From JBBCJM01 sp037190175 (lineage in GTDB: Bacteria > Pseudomonadota > Alphaproteobacteria > Rhodobacterales > Rhodobacteraceae): 48,231 nucleotides of DNA. Numbering within the stretch: position 1 is the first letter of the stretch; every line of letters starts with the position of its first letter. Shown here one piece after another: positions 42,190 to 48,231 of this stretch. The DNA lies in contig JBBCJM010000263.1 of assembly GCA_037190175.1 (NCBI GenBank), positions 1-48,231 on the forward strand, in the 5' to 3' direction. Below the pieces are notes generated by a model that was not told the DNA's origin, did not search any database, and saw only the letters and a program-made list of their open reading frames with translations. Both the position numbers and the translations under genes were made by a program.

Positions 42190-43101
42190 ATGGACCGTCT
42201 CGAATGCGACCGGATGTTCCTCGCCGTCATCGAGACAGCCAGTTTCACGGCAGCTGCCGAGAAGCTGGGCACCAGGTCCGGGCAGGCATCCAAGCTGATC
42301 TCGCGCCTGGAGACCGAGCTGGGTGTGCGGCTGCTCAACCGAACGACGCGATCCGTCGCGCCGACCGAGGCTGGTCGTGCCTATTATGATCGCCTGAAGC
42401 CGCTTGTCGATGAACTCGACACGCTCGATCTCGACATCCGAAACATCTCGCAGTCCCCGCGCGGGCGGCTTCGGCTGACGGCGCCCCTGACATTCGGCTC
42501 TCTCGAATTGGCTCCCGCGCTGAACGCGTTTGCCGGGCTCTACCCGGATATCGAACTCGACGTCAGTTTTTCGGACCGGGTTGTCAACGTCGTCGATGAA
42601 GGTTTCGACCTCGCGGTTCGTGTCGGTCGCCCCGGTGACTCCAGTCTGATCATCCGCAGGCTGTGCGCCGTCCGCATCGTCGTGGTCGGCGCTCCGTCCT
42701 ATCTTGAACAGCACGATGCGCCTGCGTCGCCTAAGGACCTTGCGCAGCACGCCTGCATCATCGACACCAACTTCCGCGAACCGAACCGCTGGCCGTTCAA
42801 GGGCGAGACCGGCGAGGTCGAGATGGCGAGCGTCGACGGCCGCATCCGCTATTCGAATGCCGAGGCCTGCGTCCAGGCCGCGGAACTCGGACTTGGGTTC
42901 GCCTGCGTGCCCGCCTTTGTGGCGGGGGAAGCACTGCGCTCGGGCAGGCTGATCAGACTGCTGGCGTCGTTCGAACCCGATCCCTACAACGTCCACGTCC
43001 TTTATCCACATAGCCGCCATCTCGCGGCCAAGGTGCGCCTGCTCGTCGACTTCCTCTCCGAGCGCTACAGGCAGACGCCGCATTGGGAGCAAGGCTGGTA
43101 G
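42190..43101 (+). CDS. LysR-family transcriptional regulator
   Basis: A 303-aa regulator with the winged helix-turn-helix at residues 1-60 (FLAVIETASFTAAAEKLGTR, SGQASKLISRLETELGVRLL, NRTTRSVAPTEAG) and a periplasmic-binding-protein-like effector domain (about 90-295). Sequence details such as RGRLRLTAPLTFG and SDRVVNVVDEGFDLAVRVGR place it in the large AaeR/DsdC-like group whose ligands are often aromatic or quinone compounds. GAGGAAG at 42181-42187 precedes the ATG. It stands upstream of a redox operon in the same direction and probably controls it; the dyad at 43118-43136 is a possible site. Confidence 0.92.
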   Translation: MDRLECDRMFLAVIETASFTAAAEKLGTRSGQASKLISRLETELGVRLLNRTTRSVAPTEAGRAYYDRLKPLVDELDTLDLDIRNISQSPRGRLRLTAPLTFGSLELAPALNAFAGLYPDIELDVSFSDRVVNVVDEGFDLAVRVGRPGDSSLIIRRLCAVRIVVVGAPSYLEQHDAPASPKDLAQHACIIDTNFREPNRWPFKGETGEVEMASVDGRIRYSNAEACVQAAELGLGFACVPAFVAGEALRSGRLIRLLASFEPDPYNVHVLYPHSRHLAAKVRLLVDFLSERYRQTPHWEQGW

Positions 43102-43117
43102 GCCATTACCCTTCACC

Positions 43118-43136
43118 GGGAAGCAATCATCTTCCC
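43118..43136. promoter_or_regulatory. Inverted repeat between lysR and the redox operon
   Basis: GGGAAG (43118-43123) and CTTCCC (43131-43136) flank CAATCAT. It lies 16 bases after the lysR stop and about 100 bases before the operon's first gene. No T run follows, so an operator is more likely than a terminator. Confidence 0.35.
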
Positions 43137-43236
43137 CAAGGCCGGATTATCGTCTTTCTCGGCAGAGTCTATGTTCTCCGCATGACGAACGAACTGGCGC
43201 TCAACCGAACGCCGGATGTCAGAAGGAGAAACGAAT

Positions 43237-43869
43237 ATGAGCATCTCGATCATTGGCGCCGGCAACATGGCGAAGGGTCTCGCGGCCCGCTTTGCGAGCG
43301 CCGGCCATACAGTCACGCTCGCCAGCCGCGACGAAACCAAGGCCGACGCTGCCGCCCGGGACGTGGGCAACGGCGTGTCGTCCGCATCCATCGCCGCGGC
43401 TGCGCAATCGGCGGACATCGTCGTCCTGGCTGTGCCCTTTGATGCTGCGGGCGACGTCATCGAGGCGGCCGGCGGCTTCGCAGGCAAGATCGTCATCGAC
43501 ATCACCAACCCGATGAAGGCGGACTTCTCGGGCCTCAGCATCGGCCACACGACCAGCGCCGCCGAGGAAATCCAGAAGCGCGCTCCGCAGGCGAAGGTCG
43601 TCAAGGCCTTCAACACGATCTTCGCGCAGGTGCTCCAGAACGGCGGTCAGGCCGCCGGCCGTCCCGCCACGGTCTTCGTTGCCGGAGACGACGAGGCCGC
43701 GCGGACCGCAGTCGCCGAACTGGCGCGGAGCGCCGGCTTCGAGACGCTGGAGACCGGGGCGCTTGCAACCGCCCGCTACCTCGAGCCCACCGCCGCGCTG
43801 AACATCACCCTCGGCTACGGCCTCGGCCACGGCACCGACATCGCTCCCACCTGGCAGCGCGCTGCCTGA
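43237..43869 (+). CDS. NADP-binding oxidoreductase (F420H2:NADP reductase-like)
   Basis: A 210-aa Rossmann protein: ISIIGAGNMAKGLAARFASA at the N-terminus (GxGxxxxG motif, residues 7-14), the 2'-phosphate-binding region VTLASRDETKAD typical of NADP use, and IVIDITNPMKADF near 85. A C-terminal helical part closes the active site. Homologues are annotated as NADPH-dependent F420 reductases, but many bacteria with them lack F420, so the true substrate is unknown. The ATG at 43237 has AAGGAGA at 43223-43229. It is the first gene of a four-gene operon with DoxX, VOC dioxygenase and glutathionyl-hydroquinone reductase. Confidence 0.85.
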   Translation: MSISIIGAGNMAKGLAARFASAGHTVTLASRDETKADAAARDVGNGVSSASIAAAAQSADIVVLAVPFDAAGDVIEAAGGFAGKIVIDITNPMKADFSGLSIGHTTSAAEEIQKRAPQAKVVKAFNTIFAQVLQNGGQAAGRPATVFVAGDDEAARTAVAELARSAGFETLETGALATARYLEPTAALNITLGYGLGHGTDIAPTWQRAA

Positions 43870-43889
43870 GCTCCCTCGATTCAAGGAAC

Positions 43890-44339
43890 ATGACCATGAC
43901 CTACGCAACCGCTTCCGCCTCCACCCGTCCGTCGCTCATCGAAGGCGTCACCAACGCCGATCTCGCCGCGACGATCCTGCGCGTCTCGATAGGCGTCCTC
44001 TTCCTCGCCCATGCCGGCCTGAAGCTTTTCGTCTTCACCCCGGCCGGGACAGCGGGCTACTTCGCCAGCCTCGGACTGCCCGGGCCGCTCGCCTATCTCG
44101 TCATCGCGGCCGAGCTCTTCGGCGGTCTCGCGCTGATCCTCGGCGTCTACAGCCGTTGGGTGTCGCTGGCGCTGGTGCCGATCCTCTTGGGCTCGATCTA
44201 CGTGCCGCATGGCGCGGCCGGCTTTTTCTTCTCGAACGAGGGCGGCGGCTGGGAATTCCCGGCATTCTGGGCGGTGACGCTGGTCGTCCAGGCCCTGCTC
44301 GGCGACGGCGCTTTCGCCCTCAAGCGCAGCCGCGCCTGA
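43890..44339 (+). CDS. DoxX-family membrane protein
   Basis: A 149-aa inner-membrane protein with four hydrophobic segments: LAATILRVSIGVLFLAHAGL (about 24-43), YFASLGLPGPLAYLVIAAEL (about 56-75), LALILGVYSRWVSLALVPIL (about 80-99) and a last one near 120-140. The FLAHAGLKLF segment is typical of DoxX. Such proteins are thought to help quinone- or thiol-linked redox chains and detoxification. The ATG at 43890 has AAGGAAC just upstream; a second ATG at 43896 is possible. It lies 20 bases after the oxidoreductase gene. Confidence 0.88.
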   Translation: MTMTYATASASTRPSLIEGVTNADLAATILRVSIGVLFLAHAGLKLFVFTPAGTAGYFASLGLPGPLAYLVIAAELFGGLALILGVYSRWVSLALVPILLGSIYVPHGAAGFFFSNEGGGWEFPAFWAVTLVVQALLGDGAFALKRSRA

Positions 44340-44350
44340 CCTCCCTTGCC

Positions 44351-44385
44351 GGCCGCGGGGACCCTCCCGCGGCCGCATTCTTTTT
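44351..44385 (+). terminator. Hairpin with T run inside the redox operon
   Basis: GGCCGCGGG (44351-44359) and CCCGCGGCC (44366-44374) make a 9-bp GC stem with a 6-base loop; a T-rich stretch (TTCTTTTT, ending 44385) follows after GCA. It lies between doxX and the VOC gene and could end or attenuate the transcript before the last two genes. Confidence 0.5.
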
Positions 44386-44399
44386 CAAGGAGACCCGTC

Positions 44400-45263
44400 A
44401 TGACCATCGCAGCCGAATACTTCGACATGAATGCCGCGCCGATGCGGATCGGGGCGGTCCGGCTCAAGGTGCGTGATCTCAATGCGGTCTCCACCTTCTA
44501 CCAGACGGTGCTCGGTCTCCGCCCGATCGAGAGCCACGACCATCGCATCACGCTCGGCACCGGCCGCACGCCGCTGCTGGAACTCGTGGGCGACACGACG
44601 CTCGCCCCGCTCGACCCGCGACAAGCCGGGCTATTCCACACCGCCTTTCTGATGCCCACACGCGCCGACCTCGGCCGCTGGCTTGCGCATGTCGTTTCAG
44701 CGCGCATTCCGCTGCAGGGGGCATCGGATCACATCGTCAGCGAGGCGCTCTATCTTGCCGACCCGGAGGGCAACGGCATCGAGGTCTACGCCGATCGCCC
44801 GGTCTCGCGCTGGCACGGCCACAACGGCGATATCCGCATGAGCACCGATCCGCTCGATCTGCAGGACCTGCTCCAAAGCGCCGAGGGCACCGAATGGTCT
44901 GGCTTCCCTGAGGCCGGCAGCGTCGGCCATGTCCACCTGCAGGTGGGGGATACTGCAGAAGCCGATCGCTTCTACCGCGACGTGCTCGGCCTCGATATCG
45001 CGGCGCGCTATCCCGGCGCCAGCTTCTACGGCAGTGGTGGTTATCACCACCAGCTTGCCGGCAACGTCTGGAACAGCCGCCGTGCGGGGGTGCGCCCGCA
45101 GGGCATGGCGGGTCTGGATGCCGTCGAGATCCTTGTCCGGGACGCCATGAACATCACCGCCATTGCCGCACGCGCCGACGGCGCCGGCATTGCAAGCACC
45201 AGGAACGCCGATGGCCTGACCCTGCGCGACCCCTGGGGGACCGAAATCGCGCTGAGGAATTGA
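44400..45263 (+). CDS. Two-domain VOC protein, extradiol ring-cleavage dioxygenase-like
   Basis: A 287-aa protein with two vicinal-oxygen-chelate modules: residues about 15-130 (IGAVRLKVRDLNAVSTFYQT, YLADPEGNGIEVYADRP) and 160-285 (GHVHLQVGDTAEADRFYRDV, GGYHHQLAGN, LRDPWGTEIALRN). In the second module the ligand set His (GHVHL), His (YHH) and Glu (TEIAL) fits a metal site. Homologues of this type, such as the MhqO/CatE group, act on hydroquinones or catechols; the substrate is inferred. AAGGAGA (44387-44393) precedes the ATG at 44400. It is followed by the xi-class GST gene. Confidence 0.85.
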   Translation: MTIAAEYFDMNAAPMRIGAVRLKVRDLNAVSTFYQTVLGLRPIESHDHRITLGTGRTPLLELVGDTTLAPLDPRQAGLFHTAFLMPTRADLGRWLAHVVSARIPLQGASDHIVSEALYLADPEGNGIEVYADRPVSRWHGHNGDIRMSTDPLDLQDLLQSAEGTEWSGFPEAGSVGHVHLQVGDTAEADRFYRDVLGLDIAARYPGASFYGSGGYHHQLAGNVWNSRRAGVRPQGMAGLDAVEILVRDAMNITAIAARADGAGIASTRNADGLTLRDPWGTEIALRN

Positions 45264-45273
45264 GGAGACGACC

Positions 45274-46236
45274 ATGCTGATGAACGGGAAATGGGTTGCG
45301 GGCTGGCAGCCCGTCCAGGCCAAGGACGAGAAGGGCGGCTTTGTTCGCCAGACCTCCAGTTTCCGCAACTGGATCACCCCTGACGGCAGCGCCGGGCCGA
45401 CAGGCGAAGGCGGCTTTGAGGCCGAGCCCGGCCGCTACCATCTCTACGTCGCGCTGATCTGCCCATGGGCGTCGCGCACGCTGATCGGTCGCAAGCTGAA
45501 GGGGCTCGAGGACGCGATCTCGGTCTCTGTCGTCGAGCCCGAACTCTCCGACCAGGGCTGGCGCTTCGGCGACACTGGCGGGGCCGACCTCGACACACTG
45601 AACGGCGCCAATTTCCTGCACGAGATCTACACTCGCGCCGACCCCGCAATTTCGGGCCGCGCGACGGTGCCGGTGCTGTGGGACAAGCAGCGCGGCACCA
45701 TCGTGAACAACGAATCCGCCGACATCCTGCGGATGCTGAACTCCGGGTTCGGCGATCTGGCGGATGACAGCTTCGACCTCTACCCGGCCGACCTTCGCGA
45801 GGAGATCGACGCGCTCAACGCCCGCATCTATCCGGCGCTGAACAACGGCGTCTACCGCGCGGGATTCGCCACCACGCAAGTCGCCTATGAAGAGGCATTT
45901 CACGACGTCTTCGGCATGCTCGACGATCTTGAAGGACGCCTCGGCGATGGCCGCGACTTCTTGCTGGGCGACCGCATCACCGAAGCGGACGTGCGGCTCT
46001 TTGTGACGCTGGTGCGCTTCGACATGGCCTATCACGGCCTCTTCAAGTGCAACCTGCGCCGCATCGCCGACTATCCTGCCATCAGCGCCTATCAGGCGCG
46101 GGTGCTAGCCATTCCTGGTGTGCGCGAGACGGTCAACATCGAGCACATCAAACGTGGCTACTATTCAATCAAGGCGCTCAATCCCACCGGCATCGTCCCT
46201 GTCGGACCGGAGCTGCCGGCAGCCTTGGCCGGATGA
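45274..46236 (+). CDS. Glutathionyl-hydroquinone reductase (xi-class GST)
   Basis: A 320-aa protein of the YqjG/PcpF type. The catalytic Cys63 lies in the signature CPWASR, within RYHLYVALICPWASRTLIGR. The thioredoxin-fold part includes RATVPVLWDKQRGTIVNNES (about 130), and the helical C-terminal domain runs from 165 to 300 with the family's GVYRAGFATTQVAYEEAF and DRITEADVRLFVTLVRFDMA. It reduces glutathionyl-hydroquinones with glutathione, restoring quinols after quinone conjugation. GAGGAGACG precedes the start. As the last gene of the operon it completes a set suited to dealing with aromatic or quinone stress. Confidence 0.94.
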   Translation: MLMNGKWVAGWQPVQAKDEKGGFVRQTSSFRNWITPDGSAGPTGEGGFEAEPGRYHLYVALICPWASRTLIGRKLKGLEDAISVSVVEPELSDQGWRFGDTGGADLDTLNGANFLHEIYTRADPAISGRATVPVLWDKQRGTIVNNESADILRMLNSGFGDLADDSFDLYPADLREEIDALNARIYPALNNGVYRAGFATTQVAYEEAFHDVFGMLDDLEGRLGDGRDFLLGDRITEADVRLFVTLVRFDMAYHGLFKCNLRRIADYPAISAYQARVLAIPGVRETVNIEHIKRGYYSIKALNPTGIVPVGPELPAALAG

Positions 46237-46270
46237 TGCGGACGCGGTCACCAACTAGCCCGCGCTGAAG

Positions 46271-46744
46271 TCAGGCTGCGGCGTAGCTGGAATAGACTTC
46301 GGTTGATCCGTCACGCCGGATGAGGAACACCTCATAGGCTTCACGTTCGCTCTCCGGCCCCATGCCCGGTGACCCATAGGGCATGCCGGGCACGGCAATT
46401 CCGATGGCGTCTGGTCGCTCGTCCAGCAGACGGCGGATATCGGCAGGCGGAACATGGCCTTCGATCATGTAGCCCGCAATCCTGCCGGTGTGGCACGAAC
46501 CCATGGCCTGCGGGATACCGTTGTCGAGCTTGTACTGCGCGAGCGCGGCTCCATCGCTCTCCTCGACCGTTACTTCGAAGCCATCGGCCTGCAGGATCTC
46601 GACCCAGGCCGAGCAACATCCGCAGTTGGGATCCCTGAGGACGTGAAGACCAGGTCTGGACTCGGCCCCGGCCGGCACCGCCGCATTCACTGAAACAGCG
46701 CAGGCGCCAAGCACGAAACCGCGGCGAGATATCATCAATCGCAT
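46271..46744 (-). CDS. DUF411 metal-binding protein (copper-associated)
   Basis: A 157-aa exported protein with a twin-arginine-like start (SRRGFVLGACAVSVNAA, residues about 6-22). The mature part has the DUF411 features: LHVLRDPNCGCCSAWVEIL (CxCC near residue 41), MGSCHTGRIAGYMIEGHVPP (about 80) and AVPGMPYGSPGMG. DUF411 proteins are periplasmic and sit in copper and silver resistance gene sets. The start at 46744 has AGGAGGG just upstream on the minus strand; a second ATG three codons later is possible. It is divergent from the CopZ-like gene across a region with CueR-type dyads. Confidence 0.9.
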   Translation of the reverse strand: MRLMISRRGFVLGACAVSVNAAVPAGAESRPGLHVLRDPNCGCCSAWVEILQADGFEVTVEESDGAALAQYKLDNGIPQAMGSCHTGRIAGYMIEGHVPPADIRRLLDERPDAIGIAVPGMPYGSPGMGPESEREAYEVFLIRRDGSTEVYSSYAAA

Positions 46745-46866
46745 TGTAGGCCCTCCTGTTCAAATCAGCGCAACCGCGCCAAGTCGCGGAATTTTCAGGT
46801 CATCCGTACTACGCCCTAGTTCTTGCTGATTTAGTCGGGAAATCCATCCAGTCGCAATGCAATCGA

Positions 46867-46882
46867 CTTCCTTACACGGAAG
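46867..46882. promoter_or_regulatory. CueR-like dyad, copy 1
   Basis: CTTCC (46867-46871) and GGAAG (46878-46882) with a 6-base spacer, 122 bases upstream of the DUF411 start. It resembles the nearby operator at 46925-46941 but has one base less between the arms, so it may be a weaker site or serve the minus-strand promoter. Confidence 0.35.
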
Positions 46883-46919
46883 CTTGAGCCGAAGTGCGCG
46901 GATCAAAGCAAGGCCACCC

Positions 46920-46950
46920 TTGACCTTCCATGAACTGGAAGCCCCATGTT
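46920..46950 (+). promoter_or_regulatory. CueR/HmrR-type promoter-operator of the CopZ-like gene
   Basis: TTGACC (46920-46925) is followed by a dyad CTTCC (46925-46929), seven bases, GGAAG (46937-46941), and then CATGTT at 46945-46950 after a 19-base spacer. This is the layout of MerR-family copper promoters (long spacer with CTTCC-N7-GGAAG). The CopZ-like start follows at 46982. No merR/cueR gene lies in the window. Confidence 0.6.
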
Positions 46951-46981
46951 CAAGGCTCACCGGATGCTCGGGAGAGTCTTC

Positions 46982-47179
46982 ATGCAGTTCCAGATCGAGA
47001 ACATGGCGTGCGGCGGTTGCGCCAGAAGCGTCACCAAGGCGATCCACTCGGTCGATCCACAGGCGAAGGTCGACATCGATCTCGACTTGAAGCGCGTCAC
47101 CGTGGAGTCGCGTGCCGATCAATCCGCCGTGGCGGCCGTGCTCCAGGACGTCGGATTTCCGCCGCGCTGCGCGGCGTGA
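46982..47179 (+). CDS. CopZ-like heavy-metal-associated protein
   Basis: A 65-aa copper chaperone of the HMA fold: MQFQIENMACGGCARSVTKA with the metal-binding MACGGC (CxxC, residues 10-13), then VDIDLDLKRVTVESRADQSA and VLQDVGFPP. It should carry Cu(I) to an exporter or regulator in the cytoplasm. The start at 46982 is chosen because GGGAGAG lies upstream and the length then equals that of CopZ proteins; an ATG at 46946 would fall within the promoter's -10 region. It is preceded by the CueR-type operator, fitting copper induction. Confidence 0.9.
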   Translation: MQFQIENMACGGCARSVTKAIHSVDPQAKVDIDLDLKRVTVESRADQSAVAAVLQDVGFPPRCAA

Positions 47180-47222
47180 TGTCCTGTCGGCTGTCGGTGA
47201 CGCTGCCAGGAGGAACGTGCTG

Positions 47223-47279
47223 ATGGCGAGCGGATTGTATTTACTGGCACAGCGGTTTCCCTCGATGGACGTGTATTGA
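47223..47279 (+). CDS. 18-codon leader ORF coupled to the Cys/Met-rich protein
   Basis: The frame MASGLYLLAQRFPSMDVY has a strong Shine-Dalgarno sequence (AGGAGG, 47208-47213, nine bases before the ATG). Its TGA overlaps the ATG of the next gene (TGATG, 47277-47281), and that gene has no good ribosome site of its own. A leader whose translation delivers ribosomes to the following gene is therefore likely. The peptide itself shows no metal-binding residues apart from two Met. Confidence 0.5.
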   Translation: MASGLYLLAQRFPSMDVY

Positions 47280-47656
47280 TGAAAAGGTCGGCGCGGATTT
47301 GGAGAATGGGATTGGCAGCGTTACTGACGCTGGCCTTTGTCTTCGTCTGGCCGCCGGTCGGCACTGGGAGCGGGTCTGCCGAAGATCACGTGGTGCAGGC
47401 AGAAATGCATGGCAACCATGCGCGCATGGAGCAGGATGACCAGGTCGGCCATCTCAACGTCAAGTCGAATGCAGACTGTGACGCTTCCGCAATGGCCTGT
47501 TGCATGATGGCGCATTGCTGTCCGGGCATGTCGGTCGGAACGCAAGACCTGCCCTTGATCGCCTGCGGCGACGGGGCGACTGCCGCGTCAGCAGTCCGTG
47601 GCACAGGCAGCGATCAGGGGATGGTGCTGCCGCCGCCTCGACCTATGCCTGTCTGA
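47279..47656 (+). CDS. Cys/Met/His-rich exported protein of the copper cluster (125 aa)
   Basis: The N-terminus has a membrane-spanning signal (MGLAALLTLAFVFVWPPVG, about 10-28). The mature part is rich in potential copper ligands: HGNHARMEQDDQVGH, then CDASAMACCMMAHCCPGMS (about 63-81). I do not know a named family with certainty; CopL-like or DUF2946-like small proteins of copper operons look similar. It may bind Cu(I) in the periplasm. Translation probably depends on the leader ORF ending at 47279. It lies between CopZ-like and DUF305 genes, all in the same direction. Confidence 0.65.
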   Translation: MKRSARIWRMGLAALLTLAFVFVWPPVGTGSGSAEDHVVQAEMHGNHARMEQDDQVGHLNVKSNADCDASAMACCMMAHCCPGMSVGTQDLPLIACGDGATAASAVRGTGSDQGMVLPPPRPMPV

Positions 47657-47692
47657 CCGCCCAGAAAATTCACGCAACCAGGAAGACTCAAG

Positions 47693-48187
47693 ATGAACAT
47701 CGCAAAGACGATCCTCGCAGCGGCGCTCGCCGCTACCGCATTCTCGGCGCCCGTCATGGCGCAGGACGCCGAGTTCCAGTTGCCCGAGCAGTGCACGACA
47801 GCGTCTGCCGCTGGCGGCATGGACCATTCGGCCATGGGTCATGGCGGCATGCACGGCAATCAGGGCGGCGACATGGGCGCCGGCATGATGGAGATGATGG
47901 GCATGGGAGGCATGGACATCGAATCCATGCCCGAGCATGTCCAGGAGAACATGCGCAAGATGATGATCACCATGCCGGCCATGCACGAAGGCATGATGAT
48001 GGCGGATGTCGACGTGGCCTTCGCCTGCGGTATGATCGCCCACCATCAGGGGGCCATCGACATGGCGGAGGTGCTGCTCGCGCATGGGGACGATCCGCAG
48101 ATGCGCGCGCTCGCCGAGGAGATCATCGCGGCACAGGGCCCCGAGATCGAGCGGATGACGACCTGGCTGGCCGAGAACGCCAACTGA
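47693..48187 (+). CDS. DUF305 exported copper-binding protein
   Basis: A 164-aa exported protein. The signal peptide is MNIAKTILAAALAATAFSAP followed by VMAQ and cleavage near residue 24. A Met/His/Gly-rich stretch (GGMDHSAMGHGGMHGNQGGD, then MMEMMGMGGMD; about 41-75) should bind copper. The C-terminal DUF305 helix pair carries ACGMIAHHQGAIDMAEVLLA (about 106-125), with the family's HHQGA(I)xMA motif. DUF305 proteins such as CopM bind Cu in the periplasm. The start at 47693 lies 36 bases after the Cys/Met-rich gene, after GGAAGA. Confidence 0.92.
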   Translation: MNIAKTILAAALAATAFSAPVMAQDAEFQLPEQCTTASAAGGMDHSAMGHGGMHGNQGGDMGAGMMEMMGMGGMDIESMPEHVQENMRKMMITMPAMHEGMMMADVDVAFACGMIAHHQGAIDMAEVLLAHGDDPQMRALAEEIIAAQGPEIERMTTWLAENAN

Positions 48188-48231
48188 GACCACAGTGGCC
48201 GCGCGGGTCAGCCGCGCGCCCACGTCCGTGT

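Noticed and set aside
43237..43869. Calling the oxidoreductase a true F420-dependent enzyme
   Set aside because: The family name is broad and nothing in the window indicates F420 biosynthesis.
1..48231. CRISPR array or cas genes
   Set aside because: No regularly spaced direct repeats of 25-40 bases and no Cas-like proteins were seen.

Overview
The window is high-GC DNA from an alphaproteobacterium, most likely a member of the Rhodobacterales (Paracoccus/Rhodobacter relatives). The basis is the very strong G/C third-position bias, the housekeeping genes at the left end, an alphaproteobacterial LexA box (GTTC-N7-GTTC) in front of an imuA-imuB-dnaE2 cassette, and phage-like modules of a type I know from this group. 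No 16S rRNA or other species marker is present, so genus is not assigned.

Layout. (1) 1-9224 looks like core chromosome: a MOFRL-type glycerate 2-kinase, a convergent FAD/4Fe-4S oxidoreductase, a small unknown protein, then a translationally coupled set cysK / DUF3772-MscS channel / AlaX-type Ala-tRNA editing protein, ending with tRNA-Ser(GGA) and a terminator. (2) 9225-20347 is an accessory island on the minus strand. It holds a six-gene operon (Phd/YefM-like protein, two different HsdM subunits, HsdS, HsdR, DUF4268 nuclease-like protein) in which nearly every stop overlaps the next start. Upstream of it lies a four-gene operon with the same tight overlaps: a 67-aa protein, DUF2924, a large serine recombinase and a ParB-like HTH protein. 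(3) 20481-22688 is a 735-aa protein I do not recognise. (4) 22781-27722 is a phage/integrative-element replication module: zinc ribbon, sigma-region-4-like protein, two small proteins, an AlpA-like HTH and a primase-helicase. (5) 27814-30181 holds small stress-type genes: a secreted protein, DUF1127 and two GreA/Rnk-like proteins. (6) 30465-32968 is a prophage packaging entry module (ParB-MTase, HTH/terminase-small-like, DUF7220-like membrane protein, P27 terminase small subunit) that stops before any large terminase. (7) 33011-40456 carries a small serine recombinase with a perfect dyad in front of it, an SH3 lipoprotein, the LexA-boxed imuA-imuB-dnaE2 mutagenesis cassette and a divergent SRAP-family protein. 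(8) 40702-41944 is a frameshifted remnant of a phage tail protein. (9) 42190-46236 is a LysR regulator followed by a redox/quinone-type operon (NADP-binding oxidoreductase, DoxX, two-domain VOC dioxygenase, xi-class glutathionyl-hydroquinone reductase). (10) 46271-48187 is a copper-handling cluster (DUF411, CopZ-like HMA protein, Cys/Met-rich secreted protein with a coupled leader ORF, DUF305) around CueR-type dyads.

How it works together. The middle of the window reads as layered mobile DNA: an island next to a tRNA gene with a defence operon and a recombinase operon, a decayed prophage, and an SOS mutagenesis cassette lying between the prophage's terminase and tail remnants. The best candidate for something undescribed is the defence operon. 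A lone Phd-type repressor/antitoxin without a toxin heads a type I restriction operon that encodes two distinct, motif-complete HsdM proteins for one HsdS and ends with a separate PD-(D/E)XK-like DUF4268 protein. Its HsdS also looks mosaic in base composition. All family names come from reading the sequence and memory; no database search was run.
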